From positions 1-14,637 of the forward strand of contig JAVVEH010000067.1 in assembly GCA_032251435.1 (NCBI GenBank): a stretch of 14,637 nt of DNA, read 5' to 3'. Both the position numbers and the translations under genes were made by a program. Source of the stretch: JAVVEH01 sp032251435. Lineage in GTDB: Bacteria; Verrucomicrobiota; Lentisphaeria; Oligosphaerales; MVZH01. The notes under the pieces were generated by a model that ran no database searches, had not been told where the DNA came from, and saw nothing but the letters and a program-made list of their open reading frames with translations. Within the stretch, counting starts at the first letter, position 1. Each line of letters opens with the position of its first letter. Below, piece after piece: positions 14,474 through 14,637 of this stretch.

Positions 14474-14501
14474 ACCATAATCCCCGCCGAACGCGCGTCA
14501 A
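14474..14501 (-). promoter_or_regulatory. Possible sigma70-type promoter of the helicase gene
   Basis: On the minus strand TTGACG (14501-14496), a 16-base spacer, and TATGGT (14479-14474). The -10 is identical to that proposed for katG. Transcription would start near 14467, giving a leader of about 135 bases that contains the inverted repeat. Confidence 0.4.
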
Positions 14502-14637
14502 CCCCGCCCGACAGATCCCCGCCTCATCGGTTAGCAGCTGGGGCGCAGGCCGGGGTTCCTTGCCCGGCTATGCCTTAAGACAGTCGGCCTTGGAAGACCG
14601 CCCCACACAATGTCCCTCCAGATTCTAACCGGTTACA

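Larger units (their letters stand above)
14333..14637. other. Leader and upstream region of the helicase
   Basis: No gene is seen. It holds the promoter-like TTGACG/TATGGT pair, the long inverted repeat at 14384-14410, a direct GGTTCCGG repeat (14406-14413 and 14418-14425), and nothing recognised beyond 14510 to the window edge. Confidence 0.5.

Noticed and set aside
1..14637. CRISPR arrays, tRNA and rRNA genes, complete insertion sequences
   Set aside because: No regularly spaced repeats, no cloverleaf or rRNA sequence, and no transposase or integrase gene was seen on reading both strands.

Overview
The window is about 14.6 kb of bacterial chromosome. The first ~800 bases are AT-rich and the rest is GC-rich. 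It looks like a high-GC bacterium that makes heme by the siroheme-dependent (Ahb) route, carries O2-sensitive radical SAM enzymes together with a heme catalase-peroxidase, and has small PilG/GspG-like proteins and non-HemE URO-D family proteins. That mix suggests an anaerobe or microaerobe, for instance from the PVC group (Kiritimatiellota/Lentisphaerota-like) or a sulfate-reducer-like lineage. The lineage is a guess; there is no rRNA or marker gene to settle it.

Layout. (1) 1-1500, accessory region: a short pseudopilin-C-terminus-like protein, a gene-poor stretch with repeated motifs that resembles insertion-sequence debris, and a DUF433/DUF5615 (PIN-like) toxin-antitoxin pair whose genes overlap by 4 bases. 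The pair is bracketed by copies of a CCATGGTCTG(T)CCCG motif, and a second repeat is shared between the end of the first gene and the end of the pair. (2) 1500-3806, plus strand: a GC-rich leader with two strong hairpins, a PfkB-family sugar kinase, an intrinsic-terminator-like hairpin, and a URO-D superfamily protein with a zinc-ligand-like HSC motif. (3) 3852-9453, minus strand, read from right to left: katG, then ahbC, ahbD and a fused ahbA-ahbB gene. The three ahb genes overlap by 4 bases each (ATGA), so they are clearly one translationally coupled unit. katG lies 75 bases upstream on the same strand with a good sigma70-type promoter. (4) 9562-11727: a DUF454 (YbaN-like) membrane protein on the minus strand and a single-chain iron-sulfur L-serine ammonia-lyase on the plus strand, apparently transcribed from back-to-back promoters that share one -35 heptamer. 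(5) 11816-14332, minus strand: a large SF1B (UPF1/DNA2-like) helicase with an uncharacterised N-terminal ~400 residues and a leader with a long hairpin.

How it fits together. AhbAB decarboxylates siroheme to 12,18-didecarboxysiroheme, AhbC removes the two acetate side chains to give iron-coproporphyrin III, and AhbD converts two propionates to vinyls to give heme b. KatG needs heme b and destroys H2O2, which damages radical SAM iron-sulfur clusters. A katG-ahbCDAB transcription unit would therefore couple a heme consumer with its cofactor supply. This co-transcription is the most interesting hypothesis in the window. The remaining genes look like ordinary, unrelated metabolic or housekeeping genes.
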